A DNA stretch of 64,000 nt. It comes from Gallibacterium faecale. Its GTDB lineage: Bacteria; Pseudomonadota; Gammaproteobacteria; Enterobacterales; Pasteurellaceae. A program made the position numbers and the translations under genes. This document shows, one piece after another, positions 1-7,271 of this stretch (the first letter of the stretch is position 1; every line of letters starts with the position of its first letter). The stretch lies in the NCBI RefSeq assembly GCF_027920745.1, contig NZ_JAQIBB010000046.1, positions 14,012-78,011 on the forward strand, in the 5' to 3' direction. The notes below the pieces were generated by a model. It was not told the DNA's origin. It made no database searches and worked only from the letters and a program-made list of their open reading frames with translations.

Positions 1-197
1 ATGGATTGTAGGTAAAAATTATTGTGAAAAATATCAAAGTAATTTTGTAATCCAACAAAAGTAGAACCAAGTCCAAACGGATCTTCCATAAAAAAACTGA
101 TACGAATTGATTCCCAAGCAGGCCAAACAAAGAAAATCAAGATGATTAACAGTTGTGGGGCAATGAATAAATAGGGAATGGGAGAATGTTTAAACAC
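1..197 (-). CDS. ugpA: sn-glycerol-3-phosphate ABC transporter permease UgpA (N-terminal part)
   Basis: Only the first ~65 residues are in the window; the gene runs off the left edge. The reading frame begins FKHSPIPYLFIAPQLLIILI and continues through a first membrane segment to a DPFGLGSTFVGLQNY stretch, which matches the start of UgpA, one of the two inner-membrane subunits importing glycerol-3-phosphate and glycerophosphodiesters. I see no ATG in frame, so GTG at 197 is the likely start. It lies downstream of ugpB on the same strand, separated by a hairpin. Family assignment is firm; the start is less certain. Confidence 0.85.
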   Translation of the reverse strand, partial: MFKHSPIPYLFIAPQLLIILIFFVWPAWESIRISFFMEDPFGLGSTFVGLQNYFDIFHNNFYLQS

Positions 198-229
198 ATT
201 TTTTTCATTTTTATTATCCGCCAGTAATG

Positions 230-258
230 AAAAAGCCCTTAACCTAGAGCGGTTAAGG
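230..258 (-). terminator. Hairpin with U-tract between ugpB and ugpA
   Basis: On the minus strand CCTTAACC (251-258) pairs perfectly with GGTTAAGG (237-244) around a 6-nt loop and is followed by GCTTTTT. It sits 11 nt beyond the ugpB stop and before ugpA, so it probably acts as a partial terminator or 3' stabiliser giving more binding protein than permease. The stem is seen directly; the function is inferred. Confidence 0.7.
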
Positions 259-269
259 ACAAAAGTAGA

Positions 270-1571
270 TTATTGTTCAACTGTTTGTGCAAAACGAGCG
301 AGTAGCTTATCACTTTCTACTTGAATCGTTTTTAATGCATCTTCTGGAGATTTACTACCATCAAAGATTTTGTCAAATTCACGATTCATCACAACTCGAA
401 TTTGTGGGTAGTAACCTAAACGATAGCCTTTAGTCCATTCACCACTAGGTAGATCAAGTTGTAATACGCCAGTTTCTGCTGCAGGTTCTTTTTGATAGTA
501 ACCTTCAGCTTTTACTTTTTCATAGGCTGCGTGTGTAACAGGGACGTAACCAGTTTCTTTATGCCAGAATGCTTGCACGTCAGGGGTTGAGAGATAATTG
601 AAAAATTGAGCGGTACATTGGTTTTCTGGTTTTGGGTGATTAGACATCGCAAATAATGCTGCTCCACCAACGAATGTATTGTATTCTTTACCTTTATTCA
701 AACTATCCCAGTAAGGTAAGAAAGCAGTAGCAAATTTAAATTTTACTTTTTGCTTGATACCACCAAATGATCCAGAGGAACCTAACCATAACACAACATC
801 CCCTTTTTCAAATGCATCCTGATTTGGTCCTCAATCAGAACCATAATAATTAAAATAACCTTTATCTTTCCATTCTTTTAACTTTTTAAACATCATTACC
901 ATATCTGGATTGTTATAGTAAATTTGTTTTGCAGCGCCATCATAACCATTATTTTGATCAGCAAGCTGTAAGTTATGATGTGACATAAAATTTTCAGCAA
1001 AGATCCAAGGTGTATGTGATTCAGATAATGCTGTATAGCCAGCATCTTTTAATTTTTTCGCTACAACCTCAAATTCTTCCCATGTTTTTGGCGCTTTAAC
1101 GCCGACTTTATCGAGAATTTCTTGATTGTAATAAAGAACTGGTGTTGAAGAGTTAAATGGCATACCAATCATTTTGCCTTTACTATCAGCATAGAAATTA
1201 CGCACTCCAGCAATATAGTCATTCTTATCAAATGTGACATTATTTTGTTGCATTAGATCTTCTACGCCCACTACAACCCCTTTGGCATTAATGATCGTGG
1301 CAGAACCAGCATCATGTACTTGGATAATATTAGGAGATTTTTTAGCTCGGAAAGCAGCAATACTAGCGGTAAGTAATTCTTCGTATGAGCCTTTATAAGC
1401 AGGATTTAGCTTACATTGATTTTGGGATGCATTAAAATCATTAGCGATTTTATTTACAGTTTCACCAAGTTGCCCACCCATAGCGTGCCACCAAGTGATT
1501 TCAGTCGTTGCATTGGCATTAGCAACTAAAGTTGCACCTAACGTTAAATAAAGCCACTTCTTTGATAACAT
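270..1571 (-). pseudogene. ugpB: Glycerol-3-phosphate-binding protein UgpB, interrupted by an in-frame stop
   Basis: Periplasmic solute-binding protein of the Ugp transporter. The start at 1571 gives a signal peptide (residues 1-21, ending ANANA) and a typical UgpB body (TEITWWHAMGG, SYEELLTASIAAFRAKKSPNI). After residues YYGSD, TGA at 831-833 ends the frame, but the same frame continues with GPNQDAFEKGDVVLWLGSSG to a stop at 270. Read through, the product is ~433 residues, about the usual UgpB length. The lesion is therefore a single nonsense change, easily explained by TGG (Trp) to TGA. The first 246 residues alone could not form both lobes of the protein. Either a recent pseudogene or a sequencing error. 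Confidence 0.85.
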
Positions 1572-1619
1572 AAGTTTTCTCCTTCTGGATAAGATGATAG
1601 GGTTGCTTTATTGTGGTGA

Positions 1620-1653
1620 AATGTAGCAAAGAATTGTGACAAATTAATGACAG
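1620..1653 (-). promoter_or_regulatory. Pho box and -10 for ugpB
   Basis: On the minus strand CTGTCAT (1647-1653), a 4-nt spacer TAAT, then TTGTCAC (1636-1642) reproduce the two 7-mers of a PhoB box. Ten bases further is TACATT (1620-1625), a fair -10, so the box occupies the -35 position as at PhoB-activated promoters. The E. coli ugp operon is known to be PhoB-controlled; regulation here is inferred from this match. Confidence 0.75.
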
Positions 1654-1668
1654 TTATAAATTATGTTG

Positions 1669-1702
1669 TTGTCATTAAGTCGTCATAATAAATGCCTATA
1701 GT
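1669..1702 (+). promoter_or_regulatory. Pho box and -10 for glpQ
   Basis: TTGTCAT (1669-1675), spacer TAAG, TCGTCAT (1680-1686), then a 10-nt gap to TATAGT (1697-1702). The geometry (7-4-7, box abutting -10) mirrors the ugpB box on the other strand 16 bp away, making a back-to-back PhoB-type control region for the two transcripts. Confidence 0.72.
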
Positions 1703-1734
1703 TAGGATGAAAAGAACAGAAAAAGGGGGCCTAA

Positions 1735-2727
1735 ATGACAAAACCATTAGTCATTGCGCACCGTGGCGCTTGTGGATATTTACCTGAACATACATTTGCA
1801 AGCAAAGCATTAGCGATTGGACAAGGTGCAGATTTCTTAGAATTAGATTTGGTAATGACAAAAGATGATCAATTGGTAGTTATACATGATCATTTCTTAG
1901 ATGGGATTAGTAATGTAGCTGATTATTTTCCTGATCGAGCGAGAGCAGATGGGCATTTTTATGTGATGGATTTTACTTTAGCGGAAATTCGTCAATTACA
2001 AATGACAGAGCCATTTATACAACATGCAGGACAACAACAAGCGATCTATCCGAATCGTTTTCCATTATGGGCGAGTCGTTTCTCTATTCATACTTTTGAG
2101 GAAGAACTACAGTTTATCCGAGGATTAGAGAAAACTTTGTCATGTTCAATTGGTTTGTATGTTGAAATTAAAGCACCTTGGTTACATCATCAAGCTAGGA
2201 AGGATATTAGTCTGGCAACATTAACATTATTAAAAAAGTATGGTTATTACCAACGTACAGAGAATATTATTGTTGAAACCTTTGATTATCATGAGTTACT
2301 CAGAATTAAGTATCAATTATTGCCAATGTTAGGGGTAGAGTTGCCACTACACTTTTTAATTGCTTATACAGATTGGCAAGAAACACAAGAAAAGATAAGT
2401 GAAAATAAATGGCGAAATTATAGTTATGATTGGGTCTTTACTGAAGAAGGTATCAAAGAAATTGCAACACATTTTGATGGAATTAGTCCAGAATTTACGA
2501 TGTTACTTGATGGACAGTTATCAAGGAAAGGTAATATTGTCCCAACGAAATTAGGTTATTGGGCAAAACAATATGGGTTAGGTGTCCATACTTATACTGT
2601 AAGAAAAGATAAATTACCTGAATATGCTAATAGTATGGAAGAGTTGTTAGAAGCGCTAATTAAGGCTGGGGCTAACGGTATTTTTACCGATTTTCCTGAT
2701 CTTGCAGTACAGTATTTTTCAACATAA
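1735..2727 (+). CDS. glpQ: Glycerophosphodiester phosphodiesterase, GlpQ family, without signal peptide
   Basis: Hydrolyses glycerophosphodiesters to glycerol-3-phosphate plus an alcohol. The GDPD signature is complete: HRG at 9-11, E36 and D38 in FLELDLV, H51 and H53 in VVIHDHFLD, and EIK at 144-146. At 330 residues it resembles mature GlpQ (protein D type) more than the ~250-residue UgpQ. The protein begins MTKPLVIAHRGA, so there is no signal peptide or lipobox; no upstream in-frame start restores one, and a good GGGGG ribosome binding site precedes this ATG. It therefore probably acts in the cytoplasm on diesters brought in by Ugp, the role of UgpQ in E. coli. It shares a phosphate-responsive control region with ugpB. 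Confidence 0.88.
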   Translation: MTKPLVIAHRGACGYLPEHTFASKALAIGQGADFLELDLVMTKDDQLVVIHDHFLDGISNVADYFPDRARADGHFYVMDFTLAEIRQLQMTEPFIQHAGQQQAIYPNRFPLWASRFSIHTFEEELQFIRGLEKTLSCSIGLYVEIKAPWLHHQARKDISLATLTLLKKYGYYQRTENIIVETFDYHELLRIKYQLLPMLGVELPLHFLIAYTDWQETQEKISENKWRNYSYDWVFTEEGIKEIATHFDGISPEFTMLLDGQLSRKGNIVPTKLGYWAKQYGLGVHTYTVRKDKLPEYANSMEELLEALIKAGANGIFTDFPDLAVQYFST

Positions 2728-2740
2728 CAAGCAAATTAAT

Positions 2741-3028
2741 TTATTTCAATAATTGAGCAATCACTTCAGGAATTTGTGTTGGCGCAGTAATGAAGAGTTG
2801 TTTGTGGCGATTTAATTCACCTTTGCGTAACTCAATTTGGCTTTTAGCAACACGAAATTGTTTGCTGAGAAATTTAATCAGATGAACATTAGCTTGTCCG
2901 TCAATAGGCGGAGCTGTGATGGTAACCTTAAGTTCATCACCATGTAAGCCAACAATTTGGTCTTTGCTGGCTTTAGGTTGCAAATAAATATTAAGTAATA
3001 ATCCTTGTTCTGTTTGTTGTACCGGCAT
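2741..3028 (-). CDS. yggU: DUF167 / YggU family protein
   Basis: Small 95-residue protein of the YggU/DUF167 family, whose function is unknown. The family motif is clear: GLLLNIYLQPKASKDQIVG near the N terminus and ITAPPIDGQANVHLIKFLSK in the middle. It is the last gene of a leftward operon, 24 nt after the GNAT gene, in the usual proximity to yggT, and converges with glpQ across a 13-nt gap. Length is normal for the family. Confidence 0.88.
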   Translation of the reverse strand: MPVQQTEQGLLLNIYLQPKASKDQIVGLHGDELKVTITAPPIDGQANVHLIKFLSKQFRVAKSQIELRKGELNRHKQLFITAPTQIPEVIAQLLK

Positions 3029-3052
3029 AATGAAAAGAATATTTGTTGAATG

Positions 3053-3538
3053 CTATTTTTCAAATGCAATACGTTCTTCCAGAATATCTTGCAAGATGAT
3101 AGTTCCACAAAAAGAGAAACCTAATTTTTTTAATAGATTTTGCATTGGGATATTGTCTTGATGGGTATCAATACGCAGATGGTGGTGTTGGTTATATGCC
3201 CATTCTAATAAATATTGACCAACACCGCGTTTAATAGAAGCTAAACGGTGTACTACACCATAAGTATTCTCTCTAATCCAGTTGCCCTGTATTGAAAGAT
3301 AGTTTTGTTCAATATCTTGCCCATATTGATAACAGAGGACACCAACAATGGCGCCATCATTGTTATCAATACATTTATACAGAGATTGTTTTTCAATATC
3401 TCGAATAATATCCGGTTTCCCAGGATAATTATCAGGCCACTGGCTACCATTACCATTTATTTTCATAAATTGTTTAGCGGCTAGGTAAATTTCTTCAATT
3501 TTAGAAAGATCCTCTAGTGTAGCTTGTTCTACTCGCAC
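3053..3538 (-). CDS. GNAT-family N-acetyltransferase
   Basis: 161-residue acetyltransferase of the GNAT fold, expected to transfer acetyl from acetyl-CoA to an unknown substrate. It starts MRVEQATLEDLSKIEEIY, typical for the first strand and helix, has a core ending YLLEWAY, and carries the family's late motif NIPMQNLLKKLGF (about 131-143). The pyrophosphate-binding loop is degenerate (KRGVGQYLLEW). It lies between yggT and yggU with short gaps, probably in one transcript with hemN. Nothing in the sequence tells the substrate. Confidence 0.8.
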   Translation of the reverse strand: MRVEQATLEDLSKIEEIYLAAKQFMKINGNGSQWPDNYPGKPDIIRDIEKQSLYKCIDNNDGAIVGVLCYQYGQDIEQNYLSIQGNWIRENTYGVVHRLASIKRGVGQYLLEWAYNQHHHLRIDTHQDNIPMQNLLKKLGFSFCGTIILQDILEERIAFEK

Positions 3539-3571
3539 TTTACTCTCCTTAGAAAGCTTATCAAAATAACT

Positions 3572-4129
3572 TTATGCAATTAACCAAAGTTGTCCGAATA
3601 TATCGAGCAGTACGTTATTCAATAAAATAAGTAGAATACCAAGCACCATTACGGAAAAATCTAACATTCCTGTACTTGGTAATATACGGCGGATAGGAGC
3701 CAATAAAGGTTCACTAATTTGATATAACAGATAATCTAAAGGATTATTGCCGCGGCTAAACCAACTCATAATGGCTCGTAAGAAAATTGCCCAGAAAATC
3801 ATTTCACCCCAAGCCTTAGCAATAGAGAGAACACCTAATAATAAAAGGTAGAAAATATCTAATGACAATTTACCAGCCATCAACCAATATAAAATCGGTA
3901 ATTTAATTGCGCCTAACACAAAAGCGACCAAGAGAGCAGCAAAATCAATGTTATATTTCATTGGAATTAGCTTGCGTAGTGGCGCTAATACAGGTGTTGT
4001 AAGTTTAACTAATGCTTGTGAAATCGGATTGTAATAATCAACACGACAATATTGTAGCCACGTCTTTGCTACTAAGATGAAAAGATAAATACCAATAATG
4101 GTTTGTACAAGGAATTGCAATGTGTTCAT
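3572..4129 (-). CDS. yggT: YggT family integral membrane protein
   Basis: 185-residue inner-membrane protein with two repeats of the YggT domain. Each repeat has a hydrophobic helix pair followed by a proline-rich loop: NPISQALVKLTTPVLAPLRKLIP in the first half and NPLDYLLYQISEPLLAPIRRILP in the second. The molecular role is not settled; relatives are implicated in osmotic or envelope stress. It lies 15 nt after hemN and its neighbour yggU is the common partner, so co-transcription is likely. Confidence 0.88.
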   Translation of the reverse strand: MNTLQFLVQTIIGIYLFILVAKTWLQYCRVDYYNPISQALVKLTTPVLAPLRKLIPMKYNIDFAALLVAFVLGAIKLPILYWLMAGKLSLDIFYLLLLGVLSIAKAWGEMIFWAIFLRAIMSWFSRGNNPLDYLLYQISEPLLAPIRRILPSTGMLDFSVMVLGILLILLNNVLLDIFGQLWLIA

Positions 4130-4144
4130 TAAATCTCCTATCTA

Positions 4145-5512
4145 TTAAATAATTCGTGAGAATTGTTGGCGTTTTGCTTGCTGACGAGAGTAAGTATCAA
4201 AACATAAACAAATATTACGAATTAATAAACGACCTTTTGCAGAAACGGTAATATTGTCATCATTAATTTGTAATAACCCGTCTTCAACCAGAGGTGCCAA
4301 TAATGCGAGATCTTCTGCAAAGTGGGATTTAAAGTCAATTTGATACTGCTGTTCTATCGCTGCAAATGGCAATTTAAAGTTACAAATTAACGCTTTAATG
4401 ACATCACGGCGTAAACAATCTTCGTTGGTGAGTACCAAACCTTTATGCAATGCGATACCACGAGTTTCTACGTTAGCATAATAGCTTTTTAACTCTTTTT
4501 GGTTCTGTGCATAAGTATCACCTAATAAACTAATTGCAGAAACCCCTAACCCCAATAAGTCACACTCTTGTTGTGTGGTATAACCTTGGAAATTACGATG
4601 TAATACACCGTTTGCTTGTGCAATAGCCAGTTCATCATCAGGTTTAGCAAAATGATCCATACCAATAAATTGATATCCTGATTTTTGTAAAAACTCGATT
4701 GTATTTTGCAGAATAGCCAGTTTGGTTTCAGGAGAAGGGAGCTGTTCATCCTTAATTTTACGTTGCCCAGCAAAACGAGTCGGTAGATGAGCATAGTTAA
4801 ATACACTTAAACGATCTGGGTTGAGTTCTACCACTTTTTTCAAGGTAAACATAAAACTCTCTAAGGTTTGTAGTGGTAAACCATAAATCAAATCAAGGTT
4901 TGTTGATTGGAAACCAAGTTCTCTAGCACGCTGCATTAAAGCAAAGATGAAATTTTCGTCTTGTTCACGGTTAATTGCGGTTTGTACCTCTTTATTGAAG
5001 TCTTGAACTCCCATACTAATGCGGTTAAAACCGATATTACGCAAATGCTCTAACATCGAAAGTTCGATTTCACGCGGATCCATTTCAATACTAATTTCAG
5101 CTTCATCACTGATGGTGAAATTCTCACGTAGCATAGCCATTAAACGTGCAGATTGTTCCTCTGTAAGATAAGTTGGTGTACCACCGCCCCAGTGAATTTG
5201 AGTAACTGTACGTTGTGAAAAGAGTGATGCACGCGTGCGAATCTCTCTTTCTAAGTAATCGAGATAAATATCCGCTTTGTGTTGATGACGAGTAATCACT
5301 TTATTACAAGCACAGAAGTAACAAAGTTTATGACAAAACGGAATATGTACATATAAAGATAACGGACGAGATGGATAACGTTTTGCCGCCATCACAAAGT
5401 CATCATTATTATAAACTTCGTTGAATTCTAATGCAGTTGGATAAGACGTATAACGAGGACCTGATTGGTTATATTTACGAATCAGATCATGATCCCACAA
5501 GATTTCGGACAT
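4145..5512 (-). CDS. hemN: Oxygen-independent coproporphyrinogen III oxidase HemN
   Basis: Radical-SAM enzyme converting coproporphyrinogen III to protoporphyrinogen IX without oxygen, in the cytoplasm. The cluster motif C60-x3-C64-x2-C67-x-C69 (CHKLCYFCAC) includes the extra cysteine typical of true HemN. YTSYPTALEF at 21-30, GGGTPTYL and GLPLQT are further family marks. The 455-residue length matches E. coli HemN, unlike shorter HemW. It follows the DUF2489 gene by 22 nt. Together with hemB at 50.3 kb it shows capacity for at least part of tetrapyrrole synthesis. Confidence 0.95.
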   Translation of the reverse strand: MSEILWDHDLIRKYNQSGPRYTSYPTALEFNEVYNNDDFVMAAKRYPSRPLSLYVHIPFCHKLCYFCACNKVITRHQHKADIYLDYLEREIRTRASLFSQRTVTQIHWGGGTPTYLTEEQSARLMAMLRENFTISDEAEISIEMDPREIELSMLEHLRNIGFNRISMGVQDFNKEVQTAINREQDENFIFALMQRARELGFQSTNLDLIYGLPLQTLESFMFTLKKVVELNPDRLSVFNYAHLPTRFAGQRKIKDEQLPSPETKLAILQNTIEFLQKSGYQFIGMDHFAKPDDELAIAQANGVLHRNFQGYTTQQECDLLGLGVSAISLLGDTYAQNQKELKSYYANVETRGIALHKGLVLTNEDCLRRDVIKALICNFKLPFAAIEQQYQIDFKSHFAEDLALLAPLVEDGLLQINDDNITVSAKGRLLIRNICLCFDTYSRQQAKRQQFSRII

Positions 5513-5534
5513 AATATATTTCCCACTAAATTAA

Positions 5535-5969
5535 TTATTTGATTCCCTCAAGTAGTTGAGGTAACTCCGATTTGATTTGTTGTTCTAATTTTGATTCCGT
5601 ACTTTCTCGAGTACGATCTAATTGGCGTCTTTCTTTCTTGGCTAACGCTTGACGTTCCTCTTTAATCGGCATCTCTCTCACCGTGAGATAAAGCTGATAC
5701 ATAGCAGGAAACGCATTTAATTGAATTTTACCATAAGCCTCAAGTAATGGTTTAAGACGCAGTACCCCTTCAGAATGGTTACATTCATCAGTCAACATAG
5801 CTTTCGCAATAATCACAATACTTTCTTGTAAACGATCCAAGCGTTGTTGATATGCTTGTTGTAACATTCGTTTTTGTTTTTTGATTGCTAGTAATAGCGA
5901 AATTAAATAACCAAGCATGGCAAGCACAATTAGGCTACCGATACTAAATAATAAAACCGTACTATTCAT
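5535..5969 (-). CDS. DUF2489 membrane-anchored protein
   Basis: 144-residue protein of unknown function with one N-terminal membrane helix (about 4-28, VLLFSIGSLIVLAMLGYLIS) followed by a basic, coiled-coil-like cytoplasmic region containing the conserved ECNHSEGVLRLKPLL stretch typical of DUF2489. It starts 2 nt after yihI stops and precedes hemN, an arrangement common in relatives. The charged C-terminal third is probably helical. No catalytic motif is visible. Confidence 0.78.
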   Translation of the reverse strand: MNSTVLLFSIGSLIVLAMLGYLISLLLAIKKQKRMLQQAYQQRLDRLQESIVIIAKAMLTDECNHSEGVLRLKPLLEAYGKIQLNAFPAMYQLYLTVREMPIKEERQALAKKERRQLDRTRESTESKLEQQIKSELPQLLEGIK

Positions 5970-5971
5970 AA

Positions 5972-6526
5972 TTACTTAAATTGATTGATATCTATTTTTT
6001 CAAATTGTTGGTAGAGATCTTGGTCATCTTCATCATCTTCAATACCTAAGATTTCCATTAGCTCTTCAATTCTTGCTAGGCATTGATCAACAAATTGTTG
6101 ATCTTGTTTAGATAAAGTTACACCGGCATCTAATTGATCGAGTAACTCATTTAATGCAACATTATTTTCTAAGGCTAATAACTCTTGTTCTGGTGAAATA
6201 ACTTTTTTAGATTGTTTTATTTCATCAGATACAGTGACATTTTGGCGATTAACTTCTTCAACAATTAATGGAATTTTTTTACGACTGTCAACACGAGGAT
6301 CTTTATTAACCTGTTGATTAACCTGATGTTTTTCAGTTGCTGGGCTATAACGGTTGCCTGATGGGCGGCCTTTATGTTTCTTTTTACGTTTTTCTTCCCA
6401 CGCTTTATTATCTAATTCATAGCGGGTCGGCTTTTTGCCTTTTTTTGCTATAGTAGGCTCTTTTTTATCTTGCTTACGTGTAGGCATTAAATCACTAATT
6501 TTTCTAGTTTTCTTTTGGCGACTCAT
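5972..6526 (-). CDS. yihI: Der GTPase-activating protein YihI
   Basis: Stimulates GTP hydrolysis by the ribosome-assembly GTPase Der (EngA), modulating 50S maturation. The start at 6526 gives MSRQKKTRKISDLMPTRKQD, the usual basic YihI N terminus; an upstream extension is possible but not family-like. The first ~85 residues are lysine-rich and contain KKHKGRPSGNRY; the C-terminal ~70 are acidic and helical, with LNELLDQLDAGVTLSKQDQ and a final DDEDDQDLYQQFEKI. 184 residues, slightly longer than the E. coli protein. It heads the leftward operon. Confidence 0.85.
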   Translation of the reverse strand: MSRQKKTRKISDLMPTRKQDKKEPTIAKKGKKPTRYELDNKAWEEKRKKKHKGRPSGNRYSPATEKHQVNQQVNKDPRVDSRKKIPLIVEEVNRQNVTVSDEIKQSKKVISPEQELLALENNVALNELLDQLDAGVTLSKQDQQFVDQCLARIEELMEILGIEDDEDDQDLYQQFEKIDINQFK

Positions 6527-6653
6527 AATCAAAAATGAATAATAAATGGTTATAAAAAGGTGATATGGGTTGCGATTATAACATTGAATTGTAAAATTTA
6601 GCATCTACTGCTTTAGGTATATTAGTTTAATTTGAAGTTAAGGAAAGCATAGT

Positions 6654-7145
6654 ATGAAAAAAGTCTTGCTAATTATTTCTGTATTGGTGTTGAGTGCTTG
6701 TGCGGGAAAAACGCCGCCTAAACCAGTGATTGAATTACCGCTAGAACAGATTGTGCAAACATCTTATGCGCCAGCTTATGAAGCAACGCAACAAACTTAC
6801 CAAGGGCGAGTAAATGATAAATTTTATGTTGATTCATTTGAACATGGTGTATTGGATTGGTTTAAAGGCAAATATAAACAACCGATCTCTGAGTTAAAAC
6901 ATCAGCTTTATGATCAAGGTAAAGGGTTTGATGCCTATATTTATGATTATTACAGTGGAATGATTTTTGCAGCAGACTTACAGAGTAATTTTCAACGTTT
7001 GAACTGTTGGCAGGGTATTGATCTACCGAGTTTACAGCAAGGGATTTATGATGCATTGCGTGATTTACAAGCACAGCGTTCAGCAAAAAATAAAATTTGG
7101 ATTGAGCAAGGAAGCGAAAAATTTGCTCAACAATGTCGTCCTTAA
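6654..7145 (+). CDS. Small predicted lipoprotein
   Basis: 163 residues with a clear lipoprotein signal: MKKVLLIISVLVLSAC, lipobox LSAC, modified cysteine at position 16. The residues after it (AGKTPPKP) contain no aspartate at +2, so outer-membrane sorting is expected. The mature part has no domain I recognise; it contains one further pair of cysteines (CWQG and QQC near the end) that could form a disulfide. It lies between yihI (divergent) and gyrB, with its own terminator. Confidence 0.75.
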   Translation: MKKVLLIISVLVLSACAGKTPPKPVIELPLEQIVQTSYAPAYEATQQTYQGRVNDKFYVDSFEHGVLDWFKGKYKQPISELKHQLYDQGKGFDAYIYDYYSGMIFAADLQSNFQRLNCWQGIDLPSLQQGIYDALRDLQAQRSAKNKIWIEQGSEKFAQQCRP

Positions 7146-7180
7146 ATGCAATTAAATGGTGAAATTTACTACGAAAAGGT

Positions 7181-7224
7181 AAGGGGTAATCTAAGGTATT
7201 TTCTAGGATTTAATCCCCTTTTCT
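7181..7224 (+). terminator. Terminator after the lipoprotein gene
   Basis: AAGGGG at 7181-7186 pairs with CCCCTT at 7215-7220, with further AATC/GATT pairing inside a long stem, and is followed by TTTTCT. It lies 36 nt after the stop and immediately before the gyrB promoter. Confidence 0.6.
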
Positions 7225-7232
7225 GCTATAAT
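7224..7232 (+). promoter_or_regulatory. Extended -10 promoter for gyrB
   Basis: TGCTATAAT (TG at 7224-7225, TATAAT at 7227-7232) is a perfect extended -10 element 40 nt before the gyrB ATG. No good -35 stands at the expected distance, which extended -10 promoters tolerate. Confidence 0.6.
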
Positions 7233-7271
7233 TTCGCCTAATTTTTTGAGTAAAAACTAGAGAATAAAAAT

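Noticed and set aside
831..833. Possible programmed UGA recoding (selenocysteine or readthrough) in ugpB
   Set aside because: UgpB has no selenocysteine relatives, I see no SECIS-like stem placed after the codon, and a simple Trp-to-stop change explains it.
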